Below are positions 14,569 through 22,557 of a stretch of 64,000 bases of DNA, piece after piece. The stretch spans positions 124,001-188,000 of the forward strand of contig JADZEE010000001.1 in NCBI GenBank assembly GCA_020850735.1, read 5' to 3'. The position numbers and the translations under genes are program-made. The stretch comes from Gammaproteobacteria bacterium. Its GTDB lineage: Bacteria; Pseudomonadota; Gammaproteobacteria; JADZEE01. The first letter of the stretch is position 1. The number at the start of each line of letters is the position of its first letter. Below the pieces are notes generated by a model. It saw only the letters and a program-made list of their open reading frames with translations. It was not told the origin of the DNA and made no database searches.

Positions 14569-17500
14569 ATGGCGCCGCGGCGGCGCAGCGGGGTGTGGCT
14601 GGTCATCGTGTGGGCCATCACCACACTGCCCGTCGCTGCGGACGGCGATGCCGCGCGCAAGGCGCTCGCAGCCGGCGACTACAGCGCCGCGGCGGCGCTG
14701 CTGCAACCGCTGGCCGAAGCCGGTGATCCCCGGGCGCAGTACCAGCTGGGTGTGCTCTACCGCACCGGCGAAGGTGTCGACGCGGCGCCCAAGGTCGCGC
14801 TGGAGTGGTTCCGGCTCGCAGCCGAGCGGGGGGACGCCGACGCTCAGTACGCCCTGGGCCAGATGCACCTGACGGGCGAAGGCGTGTTCAAGGACGACGT
14901 CTGGGCGATCACCTGGTTCCGCAAGGCGGCGCAGCAGGGACACGCGCAGGCGCGCACGGATCTCGACCGTCTGTACCGCGAATCCGGCCTGGAGCCCCCC
15001 GATTGGTCCGCGTTGACCCCGCGGCGCCCGGCGCTGGCCGGGGCCGACGTGCCCGCCGAGTGGCAAAGCCTGGAGCCGGAGACGGGTGCCTCGCCGGCGC
15101 TTACCGATGCGCCGGCGGTGGGCACCGCGGCAGCGGCAGCCGGCGAAGCCGGTACGACCGCTGCGGCGACGGCCATGGACGAGACCGCGGCGGGCCCGTC
15201 CGCCGAGGATCAGCAAATAGCCATGGCGGCCGCTCGCGAGCACGGCATCGAAATCAGCTACGAGCCTCAGGCCGCGGCACCGGCGCCGGTGCCGGTGGCG
15301 TCCACCGCCGAACACGAAGTGCTGAGCGGCGAGGAGGTCTACGCGCGCGCCGCGGCCGCGCACGAGCGGGCTGCAGCCGTCGGGGACGGGGACGGGGAGA
15401 CGGTGCCGGATGTGACCGTTGCTGCCCCGGCGGCGGCGGAAAAGCCGGCGGCGGTGCCCGCGCGGCCCGCGGGGCTGCGCGGACTGCTCGGGCGCATGTT
15501 CGGCAGCGCTACGGAGCCCGCCGCCGAAGCGGATCGGGCAGGCGCGGCGGCGGCCCCGGCCGCGGCACTCCCGCCATCCGCGACTGTCGGGCAGCCGCCC
15601 GCGGCAGCGGCCACCGTAACCACCGCTACCATCGCAACCGAGCCGACGCTACCGGGCGACAGTGGCAACGCCGCGCTGCTTGCGCGTGCCCAGCGCGGCG
15701 ACGCCGATGCGCAGACCGTGCTCGGCGCTTTGTATCAGGCCGGCGATTCCGTCGACCAAGACCTGGAAGCCGCGGCGATGTGGTATCGACGGGCCGCCGA
15801 CCAGGGTGCGGCGACGGCGCAGTACAACCTCGCCAACATGTATCTGCTCGGCGAAGGCGTGAACCAGGACGATGGCGAGGCACTGGACTGGTACCGGCGG
15901 GCGGCCGCTCAGGGACATGTGGCCGCCGGCCAGAATCTGGCCAGTCTCGAGCGGGCGCTGGCGGAACCGGCGCCCGCGGCGGTAACCACGGACGACGGCC
16001 TCGCCGGCGCCGCCGCAGTCCCGATCGCCGCCGCGGTCGACGCGACGCCGGTGGCGCCGATCGTCGCGGATACCGAGCCCGGCGCCGCGCCGCCGGCGGC
16101 CGGCGACGCTGCCGAAAGTGCGCCTGTCGCGCGACCCGATGACGCGCTTGAGCGCGCGGAACAGGCCTATGCCGGCGGCGATTTCGCCACGGCGATCGCA
16201 GCCTATACGGCGCTGGCCGAGCACGATGACGCCCTCGCGCAGCGCCGGCTCGGCGAAATCTACGAACAGGGTCGCGGTGTGAAGGCCGACGAGAGCTGGG
16301 CGGTCACCTGGTATCGCCGCGCCGCGGCGCACGGGGACGCCGGCGCCCGGGAGCGGCTGGACGCGATCTACGGCGCCGCCGGGATCAGCCCGCCGCCGGT
16401 CGTCGCGGCGGTCGCAGCTGCGCCGCAGCAAGAGCCGGTCGCGGCGGCCGAGGACTCGCCGGCCGCGGTGATGCCGGTGGCGTCGGGCCCCGCGGACAGC
16501 GGGCCGCCGGATACCGACGGCGCACCCGACGTCCGTGCCGAAGATGCTGGCAGTCCCGTCGGCACCGACCGGGCTGCGGCTGACCAGGCCGCCCTGACGA
16601 CGATGCCGGCACCCGCCGGGTACGCGACCGAGGACGCCACCGGATCCCTGGCGCCGGATCGATCGGCCGCCGAAGCACAGGCGGTATCAGCCGTCGGGCC
16701 GGCGGCCGCCGACGCGGAAGGCACGCCGGGTGTGACGGTGTCGGCACCGATCGCCGCCGCGACCGTCGGGGCTGTCACCGCCGCCGACACCGACACCGCC
16801 GCCAAATTCGATACCGGACCGGCGAACGACGCTGGAACGGCGGACGCGGTGGCTGCCACCACTGCGCCCGCAACGCCTGCCGCCGCTACGGTGACCGAAC
16901 CGGCGCGCACGGGTCTGCGCGGCTTGTTCGGGCGCGTTTTCGGCGGCGGGTCCGGGACGACCGCCGCGACGACCGAACCGGCGCCGCAGCCAGCGGCCGC
17001 GGGCGTGTCGGCGGCCGCCGTGACCACGCCGGCGGACGCGCAAGCCGCGACCGCCGCTGCGAATGCATTGACCACGGACGCCGGCGCCGCCGCTGCCGCT
17101 GCGGCAATCCCTGCACCGGCGGCCGATCCCGAGACGCTCGCCATGGCTGCGGCGCCGGAGGCCGCCGCGCCGGCCGATCCGGCCCAGGCGCTCGCGATGG
17201 CCAAGGCGGCACTGCGTGCCGGTGACGTCAAATCCGCCGCAGCCGGTTTTCTCACCCTGGCGGAGGCCGGCAACGCCGAGGCCCAGGCCCACATCGGTTA
17301 CATGTTCTACGCCGGTGAGGGTGTGCGCCGCGACGCGACCGAAGCGACATACTGGTACCGTCTGGCGGCGGACCAGGGCAACGCCGACGCCCAGTACAAT
17401 CTCGCCGTCGCCTATGCCTTCGGCGACGGTGTCGCCCAGGACGATACGGCGGCCGCGCGCTGGTACCAGCGTGCCGCAGAGCGGGGGCACGCGGCGGCGC

Positions 17501-17862
17501 AGTACAGTCTGGGCATTTCCTACGCGCTCGGCGAAGGCGTGGCGCAGAGCGACACGGAGGCCGTGAAATGGTACCGGCAGGCCGCGGAGAAGGACTATGC
17601 CGCCGCACAGTCCAATCTCGCTTTCATGTACCGCGCCGGCAAGGGGATCGCCCAGGACGACGCCGAGGCCGCCGCCTGGTACCGCCGGGCGGCGACGCTG
17701 GGCTATGCGCCCGCGCAGTACAACCTCGGCTACATGTACCGCTCCGGCAAAGGCGTCGAGCGCGACCTGGCCGAAGCCGCCCGCTGGTACCGGCTCGCCG
17801 CGGCGCAGGGCTACGCCGAGGCGCAGGCCGAACTGGCCACACTCGGTCCGCTCGGGCAGTGA
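14569..17862 (+). CDS. Large exported Sel1-repeat protein with Ala/Pro-rich linkers
   Basis: 1097 residues from ATG 14569, which gives a clear signal peptide (MAPRRRSGVWLVIVWAITTL, cleavage near PVAADG). GTG codons at 14536-14548 are alternatives. Sel1-type TPR repeats (AQYNLG..Y..GEGV..D...A..WYRRAA..G) occur in four blocks: about residues 50-130, 365-466, 525-606 and 871-1095, the last with six units. Between them lie long Ala/Thr/Pro-rich, probably disordered linkers. Two linkers carry nearly the same motif, GLRGLLGRMFGS (about 302) and GLRGLFGRVFGG (about 782), suggesting internal duplication. Periplasmic scaffold for protein-protein contacts is the likely role. A degenerate GGDEF gene follows 55 bp downstream. 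Confidence 0.85.
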   Translation: MAPRRRSGVWLVIVWAITTLPVAADGDAARKALAAGDYSAAAALLQPLAEAGDPRAQYQLGVLYRTGEGVDAAPKVALEWFRLAAERGDADAQYALGQMHLTGEGVFKDDVWAITWFRKAAQQGHAQARTDLDRLYRESGLEPPDWSALTPRRPALAGADVPAEWQSLEPETGASPALTDAPAVGTAAAAAGEAGTTAAATAMDETAAGPSAEDQQIAMAAAREHGIEISYEPQAAAPAPVPVASTAEHEVLSGEEVYARAAAAHERAAAVGDGDGETVPDVTVAAPAAAEKPAAVPARPAGLRGLLGRMFGSATEPAAEADRAGAAAAPAAALPPSATVGQPPAAAATVTTATIATEPTLPGDSGNAALLARAQRGDADAQTVLGALYQAGDSVDQDLEAAAMWYRRAADQGAATAQYNLANMYLLGEGVNQDDGEALDWYRRAAAQGHVAAGQNLASLERALAEPAPAAVTTDDGLAGAAAVPIAAAVDATPVAPIVADTEPGAAPPAAGDAAESAPVARPDDALERAEQAYAGGDFATAIAAYTALAEHDDALAQRRLGEIYEQGRGVKADESWAVTWYRRAAAHGDAGARERLDAIYGAAGISPPPVVAAVAAAPQQEPVAAAEDSPAAVMPVASGPADSGPPDTDGAPDVRAEDAGSPVGTDRAAADQAALTTMPAPAGYATEDATGSLAPDRSAAEAQAVSAVGPAAADAEGTPGVTVSAPIAAATVGAVTAADTDTAAKFDTGPANDAGTADAVAATTAPATPAAATVTEPARTGLRGLFGRVFGGGSGTTAATTEPAPQPAAAGVSAAAVTTPADAQAATAAANALTTDAGAAAAAAAIPAPAADPETLAMAAAPEAAAPADPAQALAMAKAALRAGDVKSAAAGFLTLAEAGNAEAQAHIGYMFYAGEGVRRDATEATYWYRLAADQGNADAQYNLAVAYAFGDGVAQDDTAAARWYQRAAERGHAAAQYSLGISYALGEGVAQSDTEAVKWYRQAAEKDYAAAQSNLAFMYRAGKGIAQDDAEAAAWYRRAATLGYAPAQYNLGYMYRSGKGVERDLAEAARWYRLAAAQGYAEAQAELATLGPLGQ

Positions 17863-17917
17863 ATCCGGTGCGTTGCAGGCGTGCCGTGCACGGCCCGGTG
17901 CGCAGGCGGGTGCGCGC

Positions 17918-18679
17918 ATGAGCCTCACCGACGATCCGATTTTTCTCGCCGTACGTGCGCTGACGCGCCGCTTCGGGGGGCGCCGGGGCGGGCTGGTGCT
18001 CGCGGTGCTGGCGACGCTGGCGATGTTCGTCGTCGCGACGCTTGCCTTGCTGCCCGTGGTGGGCTCGATTGCGGCGCCCGCGGCGGCGGCCGCAGCCGTC
18101 GCACCGCTCACCTTCGGGGTCGTGTTCGGATGGGTGGTCACCAAGCTCAGTGCGCGCCTCGACCTCGCCGAAGCGAGGCTGCAGGCGCTGGCCACGCTCG
18201 ACGATCTCACCGAGGTGTTCAACCGGCGCCACCTGCTGTCGATGGTCCAGAACGAGATCGAGCGCGGTAAACGTTTCGGCGGCAGCTTTGCGCTGATCGC
18301 GCTCGCGGTGGACGATTTTCAGGGATTGAACGAACGTTCGGGTCGGCTCGCAGGTGACAAAGTGCTGCAGACTCTCGCCGCGACGGTGCGCCATCACATC
18401 CGGCCCATCGATGTCCTCGCCCGCTTCGGTGGCGCCGAACTCATGGTGCTGCAGCCCCAGGCTGACACCGATCAGGCGCAATCGCTCGCCAGCCGCCTGC
18501 GTGACATCGTCGCCCGCACGCCGGTAATCGTCGGCGACGAGGTGCTCGAGTTCAGCATCTGTGTCGGCCTGACGGTGTGTTCGGATCCCAAGCGCGGGCT
18601 GGAACCGCTGGTGCGCCGGGTGGAAGATGCGCTGCGCGACGCGCAGGAACTCGGCGCCGGCCGCGTGGCCGTGCGCTGA
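17918..18679 (+). CDS. Membrane GGDEF-domain protein with degenerate signature
   Basis: 253 residues: two hydrophobic segments at about 26-50 and 55-75 (LVLAVLATLAMFVVATLALL and a following Ala-rich helix), then a GGDEF domain beginning LATLDDLTEVFNRRHLL. The signature loop reads RFGGAELMVLQP, so GG(D/E)EF is replaced by GGAEL and the metal-binding acidic residue at the third place is lost. Diguanylate cyclase activity is therefore unlikely; a GTP- or c-di-GMP-binding or dimerisation role is more probable. It follows the Sel1 gene on the same strand and may form an operon with it. ATG 17918 gives the shortest sensible N-terminus. Confidence 0.82.
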   Translation: MSLTDDPIFLAVRALTRRFGGRRGGLVLAVLATLAMFVVATLALLPVVGSIAAPAAAAAAVAPLTFGVVFGWVVTKLSARLDLAEARLQALATLDDLTEVFNRRHLLSMVQNEIERGKRFGGSFALIALAVDDFQGLNERSGRLAGDKVLQTLAATVRHHIRPIDVLARFGGAELMVLQPQADTDQAQSLASRLRDIVARTPVIVGDEVLEFSICVGLTVCSDPKRGLEPLVRRVEDALRDAQELGAGRVAVR

Positions 18680-18692
18680 GCCGGTCCGCGCG

Positions 18693-19283
18693 TCAGTCGT
18701 CGCCGACGAAGGGCAGTTTGTCCAGCCAGCGTCGCGAGCGCGACTCCCAGCGGTTGGCGGCGAAGTCGAAACGCAGCCGCACCCGTTTCCCGTCCGGGTC
18801 TGCGTCGCCGTCACGGTAGGCGGAAAACTCCAGCAATAAACGATCGCCGTCGATGCGGTAGCGGCCACCGCCGCGGTAACCCGTTTCGGGGCCCGGCTCC
18901 GGGATTTCCACCAGGGCCAGGTAGCGCTCGTTCCACTCGTACACTCGCAGAAGCTGGGCGGACTGTTGCGGGTCCTGGAACAGCAGCGTGACTTCGAACT
19001 GGCCGTCGGCGTCCAGGTCGGTAAGCGTCGCGGCGGCGAGTATGCCTTTGGGCGTGCCGGCCAGGCGCGCCGCCAGGTCGTCACCGCGGTAGACGCGGAT
19101 CTCGTACTCGCCGTCGGCGTTGGCGGTGACTTCCACGCGTTCGCCGTCGTGCCGGAAGCTCTGCTGGTAGTCCGGTGCCGGCGGCACGTCCGCCCGCAGC
19201 GCCGGCGCGCAGGTCGCACCGGCGAGCGCCAGGGCGCAGCTGCATGCGCTGAGGTAGCGGGCTGACACCACCGCCGGGATCAT
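18693..19283 (-). CDS. Exported protein of unknown function with FG-GAP-like segment
   Basis: 196 residues. An N-terminal signal peptide (LSACSCALALAGATCAPALRA) is followed by a beta-rich domain. The stretch LTDLDADGQFEVTLLFQD resembles a calcium-binding FG-GAP/VCBS-like loop (D.DADG..E), and FDFAANRWESRSRRWLDKLP closes the protein. Similar small periplasmic proteins include lysozyme inhibitors of the PliI type, but I cannot assign it there. It is convergent with the GGDEF gene, 13 bp apart. Probably periplasmic. Confidence 0.65.
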   Translation of the reverse strand: MIPAVVSARYLSACSCALALAGATCAPALRADVPPAPDYQQSFRHDGERVEVTANADGEYEIRVYRGDDLAARLAGTPKGILAAATLTDLDADGQFEVTLLFQDPQQSAQLLRVYEWNERYLALVEIPEPGPETGYRGGGRYRIDGDRLLLEFSAYRDGDADPDGKRVRLRFDFAANRWESRSRRWLDKLPFVGDD

Positions 19284-19371
19284 ACCCGCTCCCGCGCCCG
19301 ATGCAGGCGCGGGTGCCGGTCGCGGCCCGGACGGCGCACGCCGTCCGGGCCGTGCCGCCGGGCTACGGCGA

Positions 19372-19824
19372 TCAGCTCGTCGCCTTGACCGCGATCTGCC
19401 GCGGCTTGGCGCGCTCCGCCTTGGGGATGGTTACGTGCAGGACGCCGTTGTCGGTGTGCGCCTCGATGCGCTCCGCGTCGACGGAGTCGGGCAGCGCGAA
19501 ACGGCGGTAGAAGCTGCCGTAGGTGCGCTCGACACGCCGGTAGCCGCTGCGGTCCTGCTCGCTTTCGAAGTGCCGCTCGCCGCGAATCGTGAGCACACCG
19601 TTTTCCATGGTCACTTCGATGTCTTTCGGATTGACGCCCGGCAGGTCCGCCTTGAGTACGAAGCTGTCCTTCTCTTCCTTCAGGTCCACCGCCGGCGACC
19701 ACACGCTGGTGGCGACGCTCGAATTGTCCTCCGGCCAGCCGGAAACCGTGCGCCCGAACACCCGGTTCACTTCCTCGCGCAGGTTGCGCAGATCGCGCAA
19801 CGGATCATAGGTCTGCAGGTTCAT
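19372..19824 (-). CDS. Small heat shock protein Hsp20 (alpha-crystallin)
   Basis: 150 residues with the typical class A Hsp20 layout: MNLQTYDPLRDLRNLREEVN, alpha-crystallin domain from about 40 (WSPAVDLKEEKDSFVLKADL, then PGV, IEVTMENGVLTIRGER) ending NGVLHVTIPKAE, and a short C-terminal IAVKATS carrying an I-x-V anchor. It acts as an ATP-independent holdase for unfolding proteins. ATG 19824 with CAGGAG upstream is preferred over the ATG at 19845. The leader carries a good sigma-32-like promoter. Confidence 0.95.
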   Translation of the reverse strand: MNLQTYDPLRDLRNLREEVNRVFGRTVSGWPEDNSSVATSVWSPAVDLKEEKDSFVLKADLPGVNPKDIEVTMENGVLTIRGERHFESEQDRSGYRRVERTYGSFYRRFALPDSVDAERIEAHTDNGVLHVTIPKAERAKPRQIAVKATS

Positions 19825-19878
19825 GACGGCATATCTCCTGTGCAATGTGATGCTGGGCGGTACGCCCGTATGCTCAGT

Positions 19879-19907
19879 TAGATGAGGGTGCCCGTGCGGA
19901 TTTCAAG
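19879..19907 (-). promoter_or_regulatory. Sigma-32 (RpoH) type heat-shock promoter of hsp20
   Basis: On the minus strand CTTGAAA (19907-19901) is an exact match to the RpoH -35, and CTCATCTA (19886-19879) is close to the -10 consensus CCCCATNT, with a 14-base spacer. The -10 lies about 55 bases upstream of the Hsp20 ATG. Heat induction through RpoH is expected. Confidence 0.82.
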
Positions 19908-19924
19908 GGCGGCGTCCGCCGCGG

Positions 19925-19955
19925 CGGGCGCGGTGATTGTTTCACAGACGCTCAG
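19925..19955 (-). repeat. Stop-codon-overlapping dispersed repeat, copy B
   Basis: On minus it reads CTGAGCGTCTGTGAAACAAT then CACCGCGCCCG. It matches the copies at 10836-10861, 46738-46766 and 63059-63086. Its TGA (19954-19952) is the stop codon of the DUF309 gene. Confidence 0.7.
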
Positions 19956-20449
19956 GCGCGCGGGGTCACCGGCGGGCCGAGGACGATGCGTGGCGGGGCC
20001 GCGCGCCGGCCCGCCAGATGGTCCTCGACCTGCCGGCGCAGAGTCTCGGCGTCGATACCGAGACGCGGGTGGCGATCGAGCCGCCCGCCGCCGTCGCGGC
20101 ACAGGCTTGCGGCGGCCTGCGCATGGCCCTGGACGTGTTTGAGCAGGGCGACGGCGAGCTGGATGAGTCCTTGCAGGAAACGGCCGTCGGCACTGTCGCG
20201 GCCGGCCGCGATCCAGGCGCCCTCGATGGCCTCGTGCGCTTCCCAGTAATAGCCGTGGTTGAACAGGTCGACGCCGTACAGGTAATCGTCGCACTCGTGC
20301 CAGCGTGCCGGTGCGAAGCTGCAGGGCTCACGTTCGAAGCGTCCGTAGCTGTGCCCGGCGGGGTCGCGTACGGGATGTGGATCGCGACCGGGAACGTAAG
20401 CGTAGGGTGGAAAGGCGCGCAGCGAGTAACGCGGCGGGGTACTGCTCAC
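19952..20449 (-). CDS. DUF309 family protein
   Basis: 165 residues from a GTG start. The family signature is LYGVDLFNHGYYWEAHEAIE followed by W, then FLQGLIQLAVALLKHVQGH. DUF309 proteins are small helical proteins of unknown biochemistry with conserved His and Glu residues (Y-W-E-A-H-E) suggesting a metal site. The N-terminal PPYAYVPGRDPHPVRDPAGH segment is also seen in proteobacterial members. It overlaps the upstream lipoprotein gene by four bases (GTGA) and ends in a dispersed repeat that supplies the stop codon. Confidence 0.85.
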   Translation of the reverse strand: MSSTPPRYSLRAFPPYAYVPGRDPHPVRDPAGHSYGRFEREPCSFAPARWHECDDYLYGVDLFNHGYYWEAHEAIEGAWIAAGRDSADGRFLQGLIQLAVALLKHVQGHAQAAASLCRDGGGRLDRHPRLGIDAETLRRQVEDHLAGRRAAPPRIVLGPPVTPRA

Positions 20450-20919
20450 GGGCCTGCCGGCGGTGGAACCGCGTCGAGCAGTTCGGCGACCTGGTCGAGC
20501 AAGCGTTCGACCTCGCCGATGGAGGCGATCTCGCGCTCGATGCCGGCGACGTCGTCAAACGCACCCGGGCCTTTGGGCAGGCGCAGCCGGTAACCGGCCT
20601 TGTCGAACAACGCTGCCGCGGTTTTCGCGCGGGCGGCATCGAGCGGCATCTTTCCGGCGCGCCAGGCGAGGTCGTTGAAACGCTTGCGGGCCCCGGTCTG
20701 CAGGCGGTCGAGCTCGGCGTAGCGCGCCCGCATGGCCGGCTGCCGGGCCTGCGTTCCCGTCGTCGCCACCGCCGCGCTCGCGGCCGTTCGCGTGGCCGGC
20801 GCGGCCGCAGGCGCGGCCGGCGCTGAGCCGTCCGCACAGCCCCCGAGCAGCAGCACGAGCGCACCGGCACGTACCGCGGTGGTGACGTGGCGGAATATGT
20901 CCGCGGGCACGCGATTCAT
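20446..20919 (-). CDS. Small lipoprotein of unknown function
   Basis: 157 residues. A lipoprotein signal peptide ends at LLLGGC (Cys 28), followed by an Ala/Pro/Thr-rich linker and then a helical domain (MRARYAELDRLQTGARKRFN, ending with a long EIASIGEVERLLDQVAELLD helix). No known family is recognised. It sits between the cation efflux gene (ATGA overlap) and the DUF309 gene (GTGA overlap), so the three are translated from one mRNA. Confidence 0.72.
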   Translation of the reverse strand: MNRVPADIFRHVTTAVRAGALVLLLGGCADGSAPAAPAAAPATRTAASAAVATTGTQARQPAMRARYAELDRLQTGARKRFNDLAWRAGKMPLDAARAKTAAALFDKAGYRLRLPKGPGAFDDVAGIEREIASIGEVERLLDQVAELLDAVPPPAGP

Positions 20920-21860
20920 CCCCCGCTCTGCGCCTGCCTCGCGATCCCGCCATCGTGGATCGGATCGCGATCGCGTTCCGGCAGCCCGGCCGGGTCCTGG
21001 TGAATGAGGATCTCCGCGTGCGGGAACTCCCGGAGCACCTCGTCATGGACCTCGTCGGCGATGGCGTGAGCACGCGCCAGGCTGATGCGCCCGTCCATTT
21101 CCAGGTGCAGCTGGATGAAAGTCGTCTGGCCGGCAACGCGGGTACGCAGGTCGTGCAGATCGGTGACCTCGGCATGATTCCTGGCGATGACGGCGATGCG
21201 CTGGCGCTGCGCTTCGGGCAACTCCTCGTCCATGAGCTGGCGCAGCGACTGGACCACGATGGCCCACACGCTCTTGAGGATGTAGGCGGCGATAGCAAGG
21301 GCGATGATCGGGTCGGCCTGGATCCAGCCGAACTGCGTGCTCAACACCAGCGCGAGAATGACTCCGCCGTTGACCAGCACGTCACCGACGTAATGCAGCA
21401 GATCGGCGCCGATGGCAACCGAGGCGGTCGCCTTGACTACGTAGCGCTGGTAGCGCACCAGTATGATGGTCAGCACGATGGAAAACACCATCACACCGAT
21501 ACCCAGTACCGCGAACTCGATCGCCTTGGGGTGGACCAGGCGGGCGCAGGCCTCCACGACGAGAAACACGGCCGAGCCGGCGATGAACGCCGCCTGCGCG
21601 AGCCCGGCCAGCGGCTCGGCTTTGCCGTGCCCGAAACGGTGCTCCCGGTCGGCCGGTGTGAGTGCGTGGCGCACCGCAACCAGGTTGATGATCGAGGCGA
21701 GGGCATCGAGGAGCGAGTCGACCAGGCTCGACAGCAGCGCCACGGATCCGGTCATTGCCCAGGCAACGAGCTTGGCGATGACCAGTGTCGCCGCGGTCGC
21801 GACCGACGCGTAGGTCGCACGGCGCATGAGGACGCCGTTGTTCACGGATGGCTCGGTCAT
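20916..21860 (-). CDS. fieF: Cation diffusion facilitator (FieF/CzcD-type divalent metal efflux)
   Basis: 314 residues, FieF (YiiP) length. Transmembrane helices run through about residue 210; the metal-binding sites are visible: SLVDSLLDALASI in TM2 (DxxxD), HALTPADREHRFGHGKAEPLA in the TM2-3 loop (FGHGKAE is a family hallmark), and HYVGDVLVNGG in TM5 (HxxxD). The cytoplasmic C-terminal domain has HDLRTRVAG and a final HAEILIHQDP with metal-binding His residues. It exports Fe(II)/Zn(II) in exchange for protons. The C-terminal tail ERDRDPIHDGG is extra. First gene of a three-gene operon. Confidence 0.93.
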   Translation of the reverse strand: MTEPSVNNGVLMRRATYASVATAATLVIAKLVAWAMTGSVALLSSLVDSLLDALASIINLVAVRHALTPADREHRFGHGKAEPLAGLAQAAFIAGSAVFLVVEACARLVHPKAIEFAVLGIGVMVFSIVLTIILVRYQRYVVKATASVAIGADLLHYVGDVLVNGGVILALVLSTQFGWIQADPIIALAIAAYILKSVWAIVVQSLRQLMDEELPEAQRQRIAVIARNHAEVTDLHDLRTRVAGQTTFIQLHLEMDGRISLARAHAIADEVHDEVLREFPHAEILIHQDPAGLPERDRDPIHDGGIARQAQSGG

Positions 21861-21930
21861 GGGCGGTCGCTGCCGGCAGCCGGACTGCGGACCCGATAGT
21901 ATAGCGGGCCCGGGATCGCCGTGCGGGCGG

Positions 21931-21988
21931 AAAAAAAGACGGGCGGAACCGGCCAGCCGCCTCGCGGCGCACGTGGCCGGACCGCCCG
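21931..21988 (-). terminator. Strong intrinsic terminator after the EF-hand gene
   Basis: Read on minus, CGGGCGG-T-CCGGCCA pairs with TGGCCGG-TT-CCGCCCG, with a further GCCGC/GCGGC helix inside the loop, and a T-rich run (TCTTTTTTT) follows. It lies about 35-90 bases beyond the stop of the EF-hand gene. Confidence 0.88.
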
Positions 21989-22021
21989 CTGCCCTACAGC
22001 CGGGCAGGATCGTGGGTCGGT

Positions 22022-22357
22022 CTACTGGCCTTCGCGCGGCATGAAGCCGAGGCCTTTGGTCCATTCGGCCGACAGGGCGTTGCCGTCCATGCCCATGCCG
22101 TGCATGCCGTCCTCGATCTCCTTCATGCTGACCTGGCCGTCGCCGTCGGTGTCGAGCGCCGCGAAGTGGTCCGACATCCAGGGCTGGAAGCCCTGGAAGC
22201 GGGAGCCGAGCTGGTAGTCCTTGACCTCGTCCATGGACACCATGCCGTCGGCGTCCATGTCGGCGCCTTTCATGATGTCGGTCCAGGGCATGAAGCCCTC
22301 GGCGCCGGCGCCGAGGCAGGTCAGGCTCAGTGTCAGGGCGATGATTGCTTGTTTCAT
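22022..22357 (-). CDS. Exported EF-hand calcium-binding protein
   Basis: 111 residues: signal peptide MKQAIIALTLSLTCLGAGA, then two canonical EF-hand loops, DMDADGMVSMDE and DTDGDGQVSMKE, about 36 residues apart. The rest is Met- and Gly-rich (GMHGMGMDG). It would bind two Ca ions in the periplasm, as a buffer or sensor. CAGGAG is 8 bases before the ATG, and a strong terminator follows; it is monocistronic. Such small EF-hand proteins are common in Gammaproteobacteria with no defined role. Confidence 0.88.
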   Translation of the reverse strand: MKQAIIALTLSLTCLGAGAEGFMPWTDIMKGADMDADGMVSMDEVKDYQLGSRFQGFQPWMSDHFAALDTDGDGQVSMKEIEDGMHGMGMDGNALSAEWTKGLGFMPREGQ

Positions 22358-22502
22358 GGTGATTCTCCTGCGGAGTTTGGTTAGGGCGATGCGCAGTGTG
22401 CTCGCGCCGTCCCGGCCGCGGCAGTGTCTTACCGTGAGTAACGGGCCGGCCGGCGGTGCGACGGAACTTTCGCGGCGGGCGGGCATCGTGCCGGCAAAGG
22501 CC

Positions 22503-22508
22503 TATAAT
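22503..22508 (+). promoter_or_regulatory. Perfect -10 element TATAAT before the TPR regulator
   Basis: TATAAT sits 50 bases before ATG 22558 in GC-rich sequence. No good -35 is seen at the right distance. Confidence 0.5.
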
Positions 22509-22557
22509 TGCCCTGCCGCACCGCGCATCACCGGGCCGCCGCCGCGCGAACGGGGAC

